DNA of 64,000 nt, taken from assembly GCA_944472135.2 (NCBI GenBank), contig OX235263.1, positions 26,589,379 through 26,653,378 on the forward strand, given 5' to 3'. This DNA is from Trichobilharzia regenti (taxonomy: Eukaryota > Platyhelminthes > Trematoda > Strigeidida > Schistosomatidae). Made by a program: the position numbers and the translations under genes. The notes below the pieces were generated by a model, which had not been told where the DNA came from, searched no databases, and saw only the letters and a list, made by a program, of their open reading frames with translations. The stretch's first letter is position 1. Every line of letters starts with the position of its first letter. Of the stretch, positions 10,642-21,794 are shown piece after piece.

Positions 10642-11634
10642 CGTTGTGATAAAGAGATTTTTTTGATTGAAGTCTGTGTAAACACATTTCACCTGGATGT
10701 TTAAATTTTTAGGAAAAATTCTCTACTATCTATTTTTACAGTTTCTCCTCTCTTCACTTGTTTGATTACACTCAAATATATATAAACCTGAAATATAAAC
10801 ACATGTTTCAAATAATTACTACATTTCTATCCATGTCATGATTGAAACGAAAAACACAGGGAGAGGGAAAGAGAGAGCAAGAGAGGGATTGATAAAGGTA
10901 AGGAGGAAGGTTCAGTCGACTTGAGTCATTGTTGTTGTTGTTGTTGTAGCTTCTCGTTGTCGCCTACCTAATTCCATTCTGATGTTGTTTGTTTATTCGT
11001 TTATTTTTGAAACAATTGCCCTCTTGTGTGCGTGTGTGTGGGCGCATGTATGTGACTCATAGAATTCCCAAATGAAGCTTCTGTTTTTTTCAGTCAGATA
11101 ATCGGTGATTCGTATCAGAAATATGCTTTTCGGCATTCCACTGAAAGGGAAGGGTTGCATTTAGTCAAACTTTGTTATATTGCTTCTCCGTTGTGTACAT
11201 CCATCCACCCATACAAACACACATACATAATCAGCATAATGTGAGTGACTCATGGTATTCTTGTATGATGTTGTTGATTAAAAAATCTGTTGAAGTCTCA
11301 TGTCACAACAAGAGAGAGGGGTCCTAAACTATATTTATTATATATTCTAAAAGTTGGTATGTAATATAATTATATGTTTAGCCGAAAAATGGGTAATGGG
11401 AGATAATTTTGGTGTAATAACTATTGTTTAGTTAGGCAATTTTACCCAGAGGGCTTCTTTGTCCTATATGGTGATGTGTCGGCTAGTTTTATCACCTATT
11501 CACTCTCCTCCTCTCATTTAGAGTAGAATTTTGACACTATTGAATGGATAAGTTGGTTTAATGCCACATAAAGTGATACAGTTCTAGTAGGGGACAAAGG
11601 GTGTTAACATTTAAGCAGAGTACGATGTACTAGG
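10642..11634. other. Low-complexity spacer
   Basis: Contains a GA-rich run (10858-10892), a (GTT)n run (10929-10948), a GT-rich run near 11028-11045, and otherwise AT-rich DNA. No gene seen. Confidence 0.5.
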
Positions 11635-12175
11635 TGGCTGTCGGCAATCGGCAGGAAACCTTCGATCTAGGTTTCGTGCTAGTTGGCTTTCGTCAGCAAG
11701 GCGTATCTACAACCTTGAAGAAAATTCATGTCTCTTCTGAGATTTAAACCTGCGTCAACCAGTGAGTACTGCAGTCAGAGACGTTATCACTGAACTATTC
11801 AGGCTCGCGACAGACCTCCTGTGGGCCTGTATTGGATATTTTTGATTGGACACCAGCCATTAACTGGTGCCGCCATCACGGCCAATCGCGAGGCCAAATA
11901 GCTCAGTGGTGACATCTATGACTGCAGCACTGGGTGACGCGGTTTGAAATCTCAGAAGGGACATGAGTTCCTTCGAGGATACAGATACACCTTGCTGATG
12001 AGTGCCGACTAGCACAAAACCTAAGTCCAAGGCTTTCTGCCACAGCCTCCAACCATATATCACCAATATTTCACAGTGCTCCGTAATGGCAAGCCACCTA
12101 GCATGGTGGCCACATTGCAAGCTTGACTGACAGAATTCAGTCTGCACCGAAGATAGAACTAGACACAGTCAAATG
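11635..12175. mobile_element. SINE-C head-to-head inverted pair
   Basis: The minus copy (about 11635-11850) shows the body complement 'ggtttcgtgctagttggc' and B/A box complements. It is followed by a plus copy (11886-12172) with A box 'aatagctcagtggtgac', B-box region 'ggtttgaaatctcagaaggg', body, and tail 'gacagaattcagtctgcacc'. The plus copy is one of the two best SINE-C copies here (the other is 36090-36385). Confidence 0.82.
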
Positions 12176-12898
12176 GTACGATGTAATGCAATACAAGCTC
12201 TCATAACTACAACTTATAAAACATCTGTTTTCTTTTTAAACCAAAGGCAAACCGAAACGTAAAATCGATAGTCCAAAATAGGAAATGCATTTAGGAATCA
12301 TGACCGTAGTGCGGTCTTGAATGCTTAGGCAGCTATGAATCCTGGAAAAACGAATGAATGTAACGCGACGGTGTGCCAGATGCACGTGGATGCTTGACTG
12401 AGAGCCTTCAGCTTAACCAGTCGACTTAATCAGTGAAGTTTAGTACCCAAATAATGAGTGATGAATGTTGAATAATTTCGAGGAATTATTTACCAATACA
12501 GCTCATTCTACTTTCCCTCCACCGTCATACAGTATTAATAACTGGTCAACATTTTGGAGCCCAAATTATTGCTCATATTCATATCGTTCTCATGTGAGAA
12601 TTTAATGAAATCTGAGGTGATAAGGAGTATATACTGTAAATTGAATTGTGATTTTTTGAAGACAACTAATAAGGACCGTTTAGACTAGATTTCTATACCT
12701 TTTGACATTTGTGAGCAAATTGTATATGCAAATTAAAAGGAACTAATGTACCCTGGAAAATCTAAATTTACGCTACCTTGTACAACAGCCAACGAATGTG
12801 TTGAACCACTAACAATTTGTAATCAATAATTCTGTGTCAAGTCACATTCTTTTGTGACAAAATTGCAAATTTAATTGGTAGAACTAAGTCAAGGTATA
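12176..12898. other. Spacer with a relic of the foldback element
   Basis: 12525-12600 resembles the foldback element at 18494-18989: compare 'aaattattgctcatattcat' with 'aaactattgctcataatcat'. The rest is AT-rich with no gene. Confidence 0.45.
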
Positions 12899-14135
12899 TT
12901 ATTATTCCCTTGGATTTTGAGTGGAATAAAGGTCTTCACAACAAAAAATCTCCACTTTGTTTCTTTGCCGCTGTCCGCTTCAGATGGCTTACTCCACGAA
13001 TGACAATAGTCTAACATCACTGCCAACTTGTACGATCTTCTGCATGACATTCTTGCACCGAAGACCTAGTAGTTGCTTCCTATTGGGGAACCCACTCGAG
13101 AGACGGCCTGCACTGAGTGTGTTGCCATTTGACGGTTTCTTCAATGTGTGCCATTTTCGCCTACATATTTGTTGAGCAATCGACTCTTGCTTGTTGGTTT
13201 GTTCTCAGACAGCCAGAGTTTAGTATTGATAATTTTTTCTGGCCGGTAGGTCATTTCATCTTCACTATGGAGCCAGCCAGCCAACGAAGTGGGCAGCTTT
13301 TGATACAAGTCTGCTATGGCTTGTTAGAAAATCCTCTTCGTGACATGCAGTGCAAGTTTCTCACGCACATAGAAGAAGTAACTGACTTCACATTTGTGTT
13401 GAAAATTCGAATCTTATTGTTTATACTGAGGTGGGGTGCAGAGGACTTCAAAAATGGTTTCAGGTTTATCTTGCCTTTCCGATTCTGGTTATCTTTGACA
13501 TCTTCATCTATTCCGACTGTCTGTGGTTGAAACCGTGCTTTCTGGCTAGATAGTGAAGGAGTTAACCTATGTTAAATCTCTCCCTTTGATGATGGGTGGT
13601 GGTGGTTGTTGCTATGGCTGTTAGTTGAACATCTTTTCCACCTCCGTCTTCTCTATATTAATCTGAAATCCTATCTTCTCCTCACTGCTTCTTCAACCAG
13701 TTTGCTGCCTATCGCCTGTCTGTTAGTCTTTGAGTTTTTGTGACGTTATACATAGATCATTTGTGAAATCCAGAGTTTTCCATTGTGGATTAGCTGACAC
13801 ATGGCATTATCAAATAGCTAGCTGTTGAGTGAGGTTGATGAAAACTTGGACATTGCATGACGTGGTGTTGAAGTAGTTCCAAAATTACTTCTCATTTGAC
13901 GCTGCCTGTCGAAAGCCACTTTAAATTCGATGAAGCTGTTTGGTGACGACGCGTAGATTTGCAATTTGATCAGTACATGATTTGCCTGTCATGAATCTGG
14001 CTTGTTCAAGTTGGCGGAGTTCTGCATCTAGTGCATCTTTTATTCTCCCCTAGGGTGACAGGACATAGTATTTTGTTTGGAGTGGGCAGGAGCATTATTC
14101 CACACCAGTTCTTGCAGAGGAAGCCACGGTCTAGG
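12899..14135 (-). mobile_element. RTE (SR2-like) LINE, 3' 1.2 kb, broken
   Basis: The plus strand opens with the tail complement (12903-12960) and proceeds through the complement of the ORF C-terminus and RT domain to about 14050, where it matches the 'DAQLR' region seen at 47520-47590. Open pieces (13117-13530 on plus) are shadows. Its map matches the copies at 28900, 46285 and 49835. Confidence 0.82.
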
Positions 14136-15026
14136 CAACATAAAATTAGTAAGTGCCAGGTAACCACCCAGTGTGACTCTAATTACTTAGACTGTAAGTA
14201 GTTTGGAATGAGGTTCTAAGACTTTTATGTTTCTAGTTTAGCATCGATTCGATTGAAGGTAAAGTTTAAATTGGGGAATTCAAAATATAAAAAAAACAAT
14301 GGGCCGCATAAAGCCATCTGAATTAAAGGCTAAAATAGCAGTTACCTGTTAGTGACTGAAATTACTAACGGATAAAAGTTATCTTTATGTATTTATGTGG
14401 TCCAGTAATAGAATGTTTGTTAGCCACGTAGTAAGCGCGCCTCCAAATTATTGATCAGTGCACTTAAAAACCTCTCATGATTGACTACCTATTGGAGAGG
14501 GTGGCGAAGATGAAAGGTTGGTTTTGAGGCTAGCAACCTCATTCCGGTAAAGCATAGAAAGCCTAAGGCCATATGTTTCATTTAAAACTCAAAGTGATTT
14601 GATCTTTAAACTACTTGTTGTTTTTTTAAATTCAATTTCATTATTATTTTCTCATTAATTGGTTGGACCTAAATGTTCAACCGTTGTTGACATGCTGGCT
14701 CCTGTTATGGGCGCTCCAATGATTTCTGAGGATTTATTTGAGGTAATTTGGAGGATGATGGAAACCAGGATGTCCATTATATCCTATTTGGGTCTCGTCC
14801 TCAGCTAGCGGATGAATTTGCATTCTCCAGTGAGTGAAAAATGAGATTTCCACTGATATTTGAACCCTGAAACCAGTCAAATCCCTAAAAACCAACACTT
14901 GAATACCCATTGTGTTTCAAACACCAAAGCCTTATCTACTAGACTGTTTAAACAATCTTGGATTCCACAGGTAATCACCACCAACTTCCAGATCACTTTT
15001 TGACTACTTATAATAATAATAATTTT
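14136..15026. other. Spacer with SINE relics
   Basis: 14470-14600 shares 'gaggctagcaac' and flanking bases with the SINE-B2 body (plus orientation). 14750-14890 resembles a degraded minus-oriented SINE-like sequence that recurs at 44280-44430 ('tctccagtgagtga' in both). The rest is not identified. Confidence 0.4.
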
Positions 15027-15249
15027 TTCCTTCACGTTCCCCAGTGGAACATAGGGCTTCAAGCCAGTGACTTGAAGTTTCTGTAGCAGTGTTTATTTTT
15101 ATAGGATGGGGTTGCTAGCCTCATGCCCAACCTTTCCTCTTTAGCAGCCTCATTATGAGTTTAGCGAGGTAAAGGAGTGCGTCGGCCGGGAATCGAACCC
15201 CAGACCATGAGCATGGTCGGCGAGCGTCCTAACCGCTGTGCCACCGACT
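15027..15249 (-). mobile_element. SINE-B2, reference copy
   Basis: Minus strand: the head (15181-15249) begins 'gtcggtggcacagcggttag' and carries a B box 'ggttcgattcc', nearly the same as the SINE-B1 head at 6897-6970. The body includes 'gaggctagcaaccccatcc'. The tail complement 'agtggaacatagggcttc' (15043-15060) is the RTE LINE 3' end, followed on the minus strand by an (ATT)n run. Confidence 0.88.
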
Positions 15250-15734
15250 TACTTAACGCATCAATAATTGCTTGGAAAGCAGAGAGATTAGTTTACAACA
15301 ATTCATCTGATTACTGATTAATTTTTCTTAACTGATGATGACCTTAGAAGAGGACATACCTTAATTTATATCCTAAATCATACTTCTTCCACTAACTTGA
15401 AATAAATATTTTTTTGACAGAAATATTCATACAGATTCTGTGATTCGTTATTTTTTCTTTCATTTCATTTATATTTATAAGGAAAACAACGCTTAATCAA
15501 TAGACTAAAGTTCATTTCACGTTTATTGTTGTATGGGATTTTAATAAGGTGATTTGAGAAATAAATGTAGAGGATAACATGACTGTCCTTATTTAGTTAT
15601 CCATCTTTTATATTAGGGTGTTCTATTTGCTTGTTTTTTTTATTCTAAGGTGTTTAGATTTTTTCGTGACCTTTTCTTAGCGAGACATTTTCTACATTAG
15701 GTGATTATTACTAATATTTTATTTATCTTTTTGC
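15250..15734. other. AT-rich spacer, no feature
   Basis: Nothing recognised. Confidence 0.4.
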
Positions 15735-15966
15735 CTTGTGTTCCCAGTGTAGGGGGACATAAGGCTTCATGCTTCAATCTTAAATTTCCCGTAACAGTGG
15801 TGTTTATTTCTACGAGGTGAAATTGTTAGCTTCACACCCAACCTTCCCTGTTTACTGGGCTTTCAGCTGGCTAAGTGAGGTTTAAGTGCGAAACCGTTGG
15901 GAACTGAATCGCAGACTATGTGGGTGATTGCTGGGTGTTCTTTCACTGAACCACTGAAGCACACAG
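15735..15966 (-). mobile_element. SINE-B2
   Basis: Same order as 15027-15249: tail complement ('ggacataaggcttcatgctt'), body, then head with A-box complement 'tgaaccactgaagc' at 15947-15960. Moderately diverged. Confidence 0.78.
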
Positions 15967-16254
15967 TAGATTTTCATAACATAATTACTGATTCCAGTTT
16001 AGACTTTATTTGTATCGATAAAGTAAATCTTTATATCGAGATGGATAAGTTCTCACTTTTGGCCTTCTTGTCAGTGCTAACACAGTAGGTCATCATTGCG
16101 TTTTAATGTGATGAAAATAGTGTTAGGCATGAACTAACTAACCAACTAACCTTCTTTGCACTAGTAAATAAACCATTTCCTCCACCCTTACAACATCAAC
16201 CTTTATTTTTTATTGTACTTCTTATATTTATAATCATCTCAATTTTTTTTTATT

Positions 16255-16660
16255 TGTTTATTTTCCTTCATAAGTGTGAACATAATTTAAGCTGTTTTAA
16301 TAACTGTTAATTTTGTATTTCCCTCTCGCCATACTGTATAAACAGAACATTAGATTCAATAATCTATAACATGCTAAAATTTTCAAACTGAATCGACAAT
16401 ACTGTTTGAAACAAACTCACTGTTATTATCGTTATTATTATTATTATTATCATAGTCATTATTCTCAAATCGTACTTGGAATATTCTTGACTTTATTTCG
16501 TGAATGTGGACAAATTCCTCTGGTCAACTTTGTTTTAATTTTATTTATATTTTGAGTAAATCAGATGCAATATTGTGACAAATGGCAAGAATCCCATTCT
16601 GTTTTATAAGTACTGTTTTTGGAATAAAGTAGATTATTATTACTATTATCTTAAAGAATA
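16255..16660 (+). mobile_element. Two CR1-like LINE 3' ends in succession
   Basis: 16255-16455 ends 'aatactgtttgaaacaaact' followed by (TTA)n. 16505-16660 contains 'aatcagatgcaatattgtga' and ends 'ggaataaagtagattatt'. Both align with the CR1 3' end at 1850-1945 ('gtttgaaataaagctgttat'). They are strongly truncated and contain no coding sequence. Confidence 0.65.
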
Positions 16661-16759
16661 CCGATGATTTGATTGGTTCTGAATCCCATTCAACTACTCT
16701 TCATTTAGCAAGTGATGAAATATCTGAAATGTATTAGTAAACATCTCACCTGTTGGGTT

Positions 16760-16915
16760 TCTGCCTGGAATCAACATGAGTCAGAGAGGGTTTATTGGAA
16801 ACCAACGAGAATTGGGTAGCTGTTTTGTCCTCGTAGTTTGGGACTCCTAGGGAATGCGCATCCACCACCTCAATGGGGATCAAACTCGTTGACTGTTCAT
16901 CCCCTAGGGCTGGAT
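16760..16915 (-). mobile_element. SINE-A fragment
   Basis: The complement of the ribozyme segment ('gtttgggactcc', 16837-16848, and 'agctgttttgtcctcg', 16819-16834) is followed by a B-box complement near 16876-16890. It forms a loose head-to-head arrangement with 17115-17300. Confidence 0.65.
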
Positions 16916-17114
16916 TTAAAACAGATGAAGTTTGCCGAAACTCCTACAAATCAGATAAATTACCAACTCATTGATGGCTGCTGGATGGATTTCCTGAAAC
17001 TGCAGCGGGAAATCATGACTGGTGATGGACTCACCATGGAAAGGTGAAGTGAATAATCGTCAGAGCCGTTGGTTGATAATAGCTCGATATATCACTAATT
17101 GACAAGGTTAGGAT

Positions 17115-17300
17115 TCAGGGATGTCATTGAATCCCAACCAAAGTGGTTGAATGGTCAGGGAGCGTGGTATAGTAACCTGAAGGTGTTGAGTTCTATCCGT
17201 GATGGAGAGTCACCAATTAGGAGGAAACAGCTGTCCAGCACTCTTTGGTTTTCAGTGATCTTTCTAAGTGACATTGGTTCCTGACGGAAGTTTCACAATT
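17115..17300 (+). mobile_element. SINE-A fragment
   Basis: A-box-like 'gtggttgaatggtcag' (17142-17157), B-box region 'tgagttctatcc', ribozyme remnant 'gagagtcaccaattaggagg', then 'aaacagctgtccagcactc'. The core is mutated. Confidence 0.68.
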
Positions 17301-17937
17301 GAAACCCATTCAAATCCCAACCAAAAACCCCATTAATTTGTACATAAATTAACCACCAGTCATTATGTTTTAGGCTAAATGAACGCATCATTTGAAATCG
17401 ACTGCTCGGAGCATCATATATCATGTACTAGGCTAAGAGCTACATTTATTTTTTGAGGGTTAGTGGGATAATTCAGTTGATCAGGCTGGAGTAGATGAGG
17501 TGGGACGTGAACACACTACTCACTATCGACTGAAAGTTGATTACTTAAATCGATCAGCCACATGCCTAGTGTGATTGCTAAGTGACTATATATCATGAAA
17601 TGACATCAGCTAAGATGAAATACTGGAATAGGAAATGTAAAATTCTTAGACGGCTAGATTATTCTGTTCTTAAAATTTTATGATGTGAACAATTGTTTTC
17701 CAGGAGGCATTTCTTTTAGAATTGGAAACATGAATTTACAATAAACAATAAAAGGTTGTAGAGCGCAGGTCAAGTTCAGATAGATAGAGGAGAAGGGGGT
17801 TTGAGAGATTAAAATTAAGAGAAAGATGTATTATGGTTCAGTTACCTTACTTAAATAAAGAAATTATTTATCTGGGAAAGAACCTGAATTTATCAAAATT
17901 GCAAAACGAATAATAATGATAATAATAGTATCGATAA
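17301..17937. other. No feature recognised
   Basis: AT-rich spacer before a CR1 LINE. Confidence 0.4.
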
Positions 17938-19300
17938 CAGTAATAATAACAATAATAATAATAATAATATAGTACCTTCCTCGACTACACATCTACTTTT
18001 GACGCAGCACCTAGATGCCTTCTGTTATATAAGCTTTCCCTGACGTAAACCTTGCTTACTGAAGCTGGTGTTCATCAAGGTGCTGTTTTCTCTTCTCCGC
18101 TTCATTTTTTCTTTCTTCTGACATAACTTACCACTTTCTATTGAAATCAACTTCGTCAAATACGCTAATGATCTGACTGTCTCGCTTCTTGTTAAGTCTC
18201 GATCAGATTGTTGCAAACTTAATTGATTTCTGTCGGAAATCAATCAGTGGTCTAAGCTAAATGGTCATAAGTTAAATCCCTCAAAATGCCAGATTAATGA
18301 CTTCTCCTTCAGGCATAAAAGCGATCTACAACAACTGGTTAGTGCACATGATGCCTGTAGCACTGAGGCAACTGTGACAAAAACTAAACTTAACTCAAAA
18401 TATTTTGGCATAGTTCTATCCTCTGACCTTAGTTGATCACACTATATTTTATCCACCTCCAAGAAAATGTTCCGTCTAAGCTACTACATAAAGATATAAG
18501 TATAAAACTTGGGCACTGTGGCAGAGTATAACTCCATTATGGATAAGATTTTATTTTGATAAATCACACACAGTGTTGTACAGTTATATTAACTGATGAC
18601 GTTACGAGCACAAACTATTGCTCATAATCATATCAAGTTAATAACACAACTTTGTTCCTTCATTTATATACATGTGTAGAATCGACTAGATATTGGATTA
18701 AAAATCAATGTGAGATAATATACATTCAGAAATACTTGTGCGAGTGTTGTTGATCAATTGCAGTTAGATGGGAAAAAAGGACGAGTGTTTTTTACAGTCA
18801 TGATAAGGTACTTGTTAGAGTGTTGTGTTTGAATGTGTTTGAATTGAAATAGAATTTTAATGAAAGAACAAAGTTGTGTAAGTAACTTGATATGATTATG
18901 AGCGATAGTTTGTGCTCGAAATGTCATCAGTTAATATAACTGTACAACACTGTGTGATTTATCAAAATAAAATCTTATCCAAAATGGAGTTACTACATAA
19001 AGAAGCTAAAACTATCTGGGATCAATCAAACTCTTCCCTTACAGTCTGTTAAATCTTGTATCTTACTGTTGTACTTTAATACTCCCCCTGAGTCTTTCCA
19101 ACTGGTCTATTGAAAAAGAGTATTAAAGGTTGTCAGTAGAACAAGTGGTGTGCGATTTAGTCAGCTTGTCACGACAGCAGTGATAGAAATCTGAACTCAA
19201 GTGAGAAATCGTCTAAATGCGTGTTGTCCGACCCCAGACACACTCTCTAATATTAGAATTTAGATCCACTCCTTGCAAATTAACTCTCAGAAATAGATCT
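17938..19300 (+). mobile_element. CR1-like LINE fragment, split by a foldback insertion
   Basis: 17970-18490 aligns with 560-1165 of the first CR1 copy, including a mutated catalytic box (YANDLTVS-like, around 18158-18180) and an internal deletion near 18050. The sequence resumes after the insertion at 18990-19300. A trinucleotide (AAT)n run precedes it. Many stops; the 3' end is replaced by the palindrome that starts at 19260. Confidence 0.78.
18494..18989. mobile_element. Foldback (long inverted repeat) element in the CR1 LINE, 12-bp target duplication
   Basis: The LINE sequence 'tactacataaag' occurs at 18482-18493 and again at 18990-19001, flanking the insertion. Inside, the left arm (about 18526-18663, from 'ataactccattatggataag') is complementary to the right arm (about 18846-18989, ending 'ccaaaatggagttac'). 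The first 30 bases before the left arm ('gggcactgtggcagagtata') are unpaired and shared with the element at 43190-43376. No ORF is present, so it is non-autonomous. Confidence 0.82.
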
Positions 19301-19394
19301 TATGCTCACCAGTGACTAACTCTGCAGAGGAAGTTACCTGAAGTTTATCTGGTTATGTGTAAGGACAAATACTTGCTCATGATATTAACTAAGA

Positions 19395-19531
19395 CTATGA
19401 ATGGTAGCAGTTGGAATTCATGGGTTGGCAGCTGGATCGCAATCCATTGACTGAATGAACTTCAAGATCTCCTTATAATCTGCAGGTTCTTAGTGTGAAC
19501 TCGAAGAGTCCTGAACTAGGACGAAACAGTT
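19395..19531 (+). mobile_element. SINE-A fragment in left palindrome arm
   Basis: Contains 'agttggaattcatgggttgg', a degraded tRNA-like part, and the ribozyme remnant 'aagagtcctgaactaggacg' (19507-19526) with stem II GTCC/GGAC and GAAA intact but no CUGANGA. The right arm keeps only the ribozyme part (23270-23310, minus strand). Confidence 0.7.
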
Positions 19532-20204
19532 GTCCAGAAAAAAATTAGTGAAAAACATCTTTGTTTATTAAAGAAAATAGCAAATTTTTAATCATTTCTT
19601 ATTAATCTGCCTTATCAAACTGTGATCATTCTTTCGAATGAAGAAATATTTAAAAGCATGAAGAACCTTCTAACCTCTTTTCTTTCCATGACTGTGTTTA
19701 TCAGCATCACATATATTAATTAACACAGTACGCATTACTTATGTTTAAGGACACATGACTCTTAATACGATATAATTGTTTATATAAAAGTGAAAACTTC
19801 TCTCATTTGTCCCATAAATAGATATTTTTATTATTATCATGATTCAATGGAATCATTAAAAAAATAGCATACTGAGAAACAAGTGAATCGATAACTGAGG
19901 ACAAGTTCAAATAACCTGAGTAAAGGTTAATAATAATCATAAACTCATGTATACAAGAAGGCCATTTTTGTCGATGAAAGATGAGTAGAAATACAAACAA
20001 CATGGGTCATTACTAATAGATTCACTAAAGTAGTATAACCTACACACGCAATCAATATCACCACATAGTTTTCTTCTAAAACTAGTTTTGAGTAAATTTC
20101 ACAACAGAACACGGGAATGATATATGAAATGATATATCTCTAGTGAAAAAGATTAATGACCCAATATAAGGATTTATGTATATTTTAGAAAGTCTTCATG
20201 GACG

Positions 20205-20400
20205 AGACAGTATTATTATTATTCCCTTGAGTTCCTGGTGGAACATAGGGCTTCAACAACACATCCTCACTTTTTCCCATTTTCTGCGGTCGTCTGCAGC
20301 TTGGACAACGATTGCCCACAATCGCTCATCTCCTCCTGATAAGATCTCATCTACGTCAGCTTAGGACGACTCACTCGTTGCTTCCCATTAGGATGGGACA
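20205..20400 (-). mobile_element. RTE LINE 3' end fragment, left arm
   Basis: Plus strand: '(att)n', then the tail complement 'ggtggaacatagggcttcaa' (20237-20256), then the complement of the extreme ORF end. It abuts PLE sequence at about 20395, making a chimeric open frame (20312-20647). Confidence 0.75.
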
Positions 20401-21106
20401 GTATGTACACTTTAGAAGCTATGTTCCGATCCAATATGAAGAGAACCAAGTGAGGAAATTGTTCAACAGAGGACAGAGAATTTTTTCTGACAGTATGACT
20501 GAATATGAAATAAAGACTCTGAAGAAAGTTTTATCTATGGATGGATATCTTGAGAAGTTGATTACTGAACACTCTAAAGAGATGAACCCTAGTAAAATGA
20601 TCTACACAGATTTAGAGGAAGCTGTATACATCAGTTTGCCACTTTAAGTAGTTGACGTACAATGAATAGTGAAATGGAAACTTGGTAAAATTACCAGGAT
20701 AACTTATTTGTCTGTAAAATTCGTGTTCCTCAACATCATCAGGTGACTGCTCCCATATTCTGGAGAAGACCGGCAGCCAATTATCGACACTTCAGACTGC
20801 GTATATCAGTCTCAGTGTGTTTGTTGAAGCAAATACATAGGTCATACAGAAAGGTAACTATCCACTTGCATGATGGAACATTTGCCTAGGTGGTGGAAAC
20901 AAGCTGAAATCAAAGTACCAGGATGTTCAAAAACGTACCCTTTTATGAACTACGGATATGATATTGACTCTGTGAATTCATTCACTGTTTTCAGCAGACA
21001 AACAAAGAAGAGAACACCTTTAACTTTGGAAGCTTATGCGATTGGAGTGTGTACCCGCTTCTGTATCTTGAGAGAAACGGTGATCACCATGAATCTTCTA
21101 TGGTAA
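20395..21106 (+). mobile_element. PLE RT end plus GIY-YIG endonuclease, left arm
   Basis: Residues read from 20401: 'YVHFRSYVPIQYEENQVRKL', then 'TLKKVLSMDGYLEKLI' and 'EEAVYISLPL', a typical PLE RT C-terminus. After a stop near 20645 and a frame change comes the GIY-YIG segment ('KYIGHTERQLS', about 20830-20862), then 'MNYGYDIDSVNSFTVF' and the C-terminal signature ending 'VITMNLLW' at 21106. Two or more frame breaks. Confidence 0.82.
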
Positions 21107-21500
21107 CCGTTATTATTATTCGGTATTTTGTTCTACCACTTATTATTATTATTCTTGATTCATTTAAAACTATCGTTTATCAATAGTATTACCGTAGCTC
21201 ATTTTTAGATAATAATACGCCTTATTACAAAAAAGGACTCATGGTACACTGTGGAATTCTCAGCATTTGGTACAATACTGAATCTTAAAATTAAAACCAA
21301 TTTTAGGAATAATATTACAAGATTTTTAATGGCACTTCTTATTTAGTATTTGTAGTGACAGTGAAGTCACACATTTGTACAAAAAAAGTTGTAAATAATA
21401 ACAACAATGTTAGTAGCTAAGATTGTCAGTTAGTTGAGATAGTGTCAGCAAAGATTACAAATAGGAGATAATTACAACATAGTAATTCATTAGTTGCATG
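21107..21500. other. Left-arm-only DNA inside the palindrome
   Basis: AT-rich sequence downstream of the PLE stop. It has no counterpart in the right arm, so it marks either a right-arm deletion or a left-arm gain. No gene seen. Confidence 0.6.
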
Positions 21501-21794
21501 CTTAACATTGTCGCTATCATGCAGAACATAGGCTGGCCAAATATGGTATCTTTGAGTACCTGCACCTGGAAGTATGAGCAGATAATCTTTTATGCTGACT
21601 TTTAGTTCTATCAGATGAGATTCAAGGGGATCTGGTAGAATCTCATCTGGTAGAACTAAAAGTCAGCATAAAAGATTATCTGCTCATACTACCAGGTGCA
21701 GCTACTCAAATATACCATATCTGGCCAGCCCATGTTCTGCATGATAGCGACAATGTTAAGCGTGAAACTCATGAATTACACAGTTAAAAGTGTT

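Noticed and set aside
13117..13530. Protein gene of 137 codons
   Set aside because: It is the antisense shadow of an RTE reverse transcriptase.
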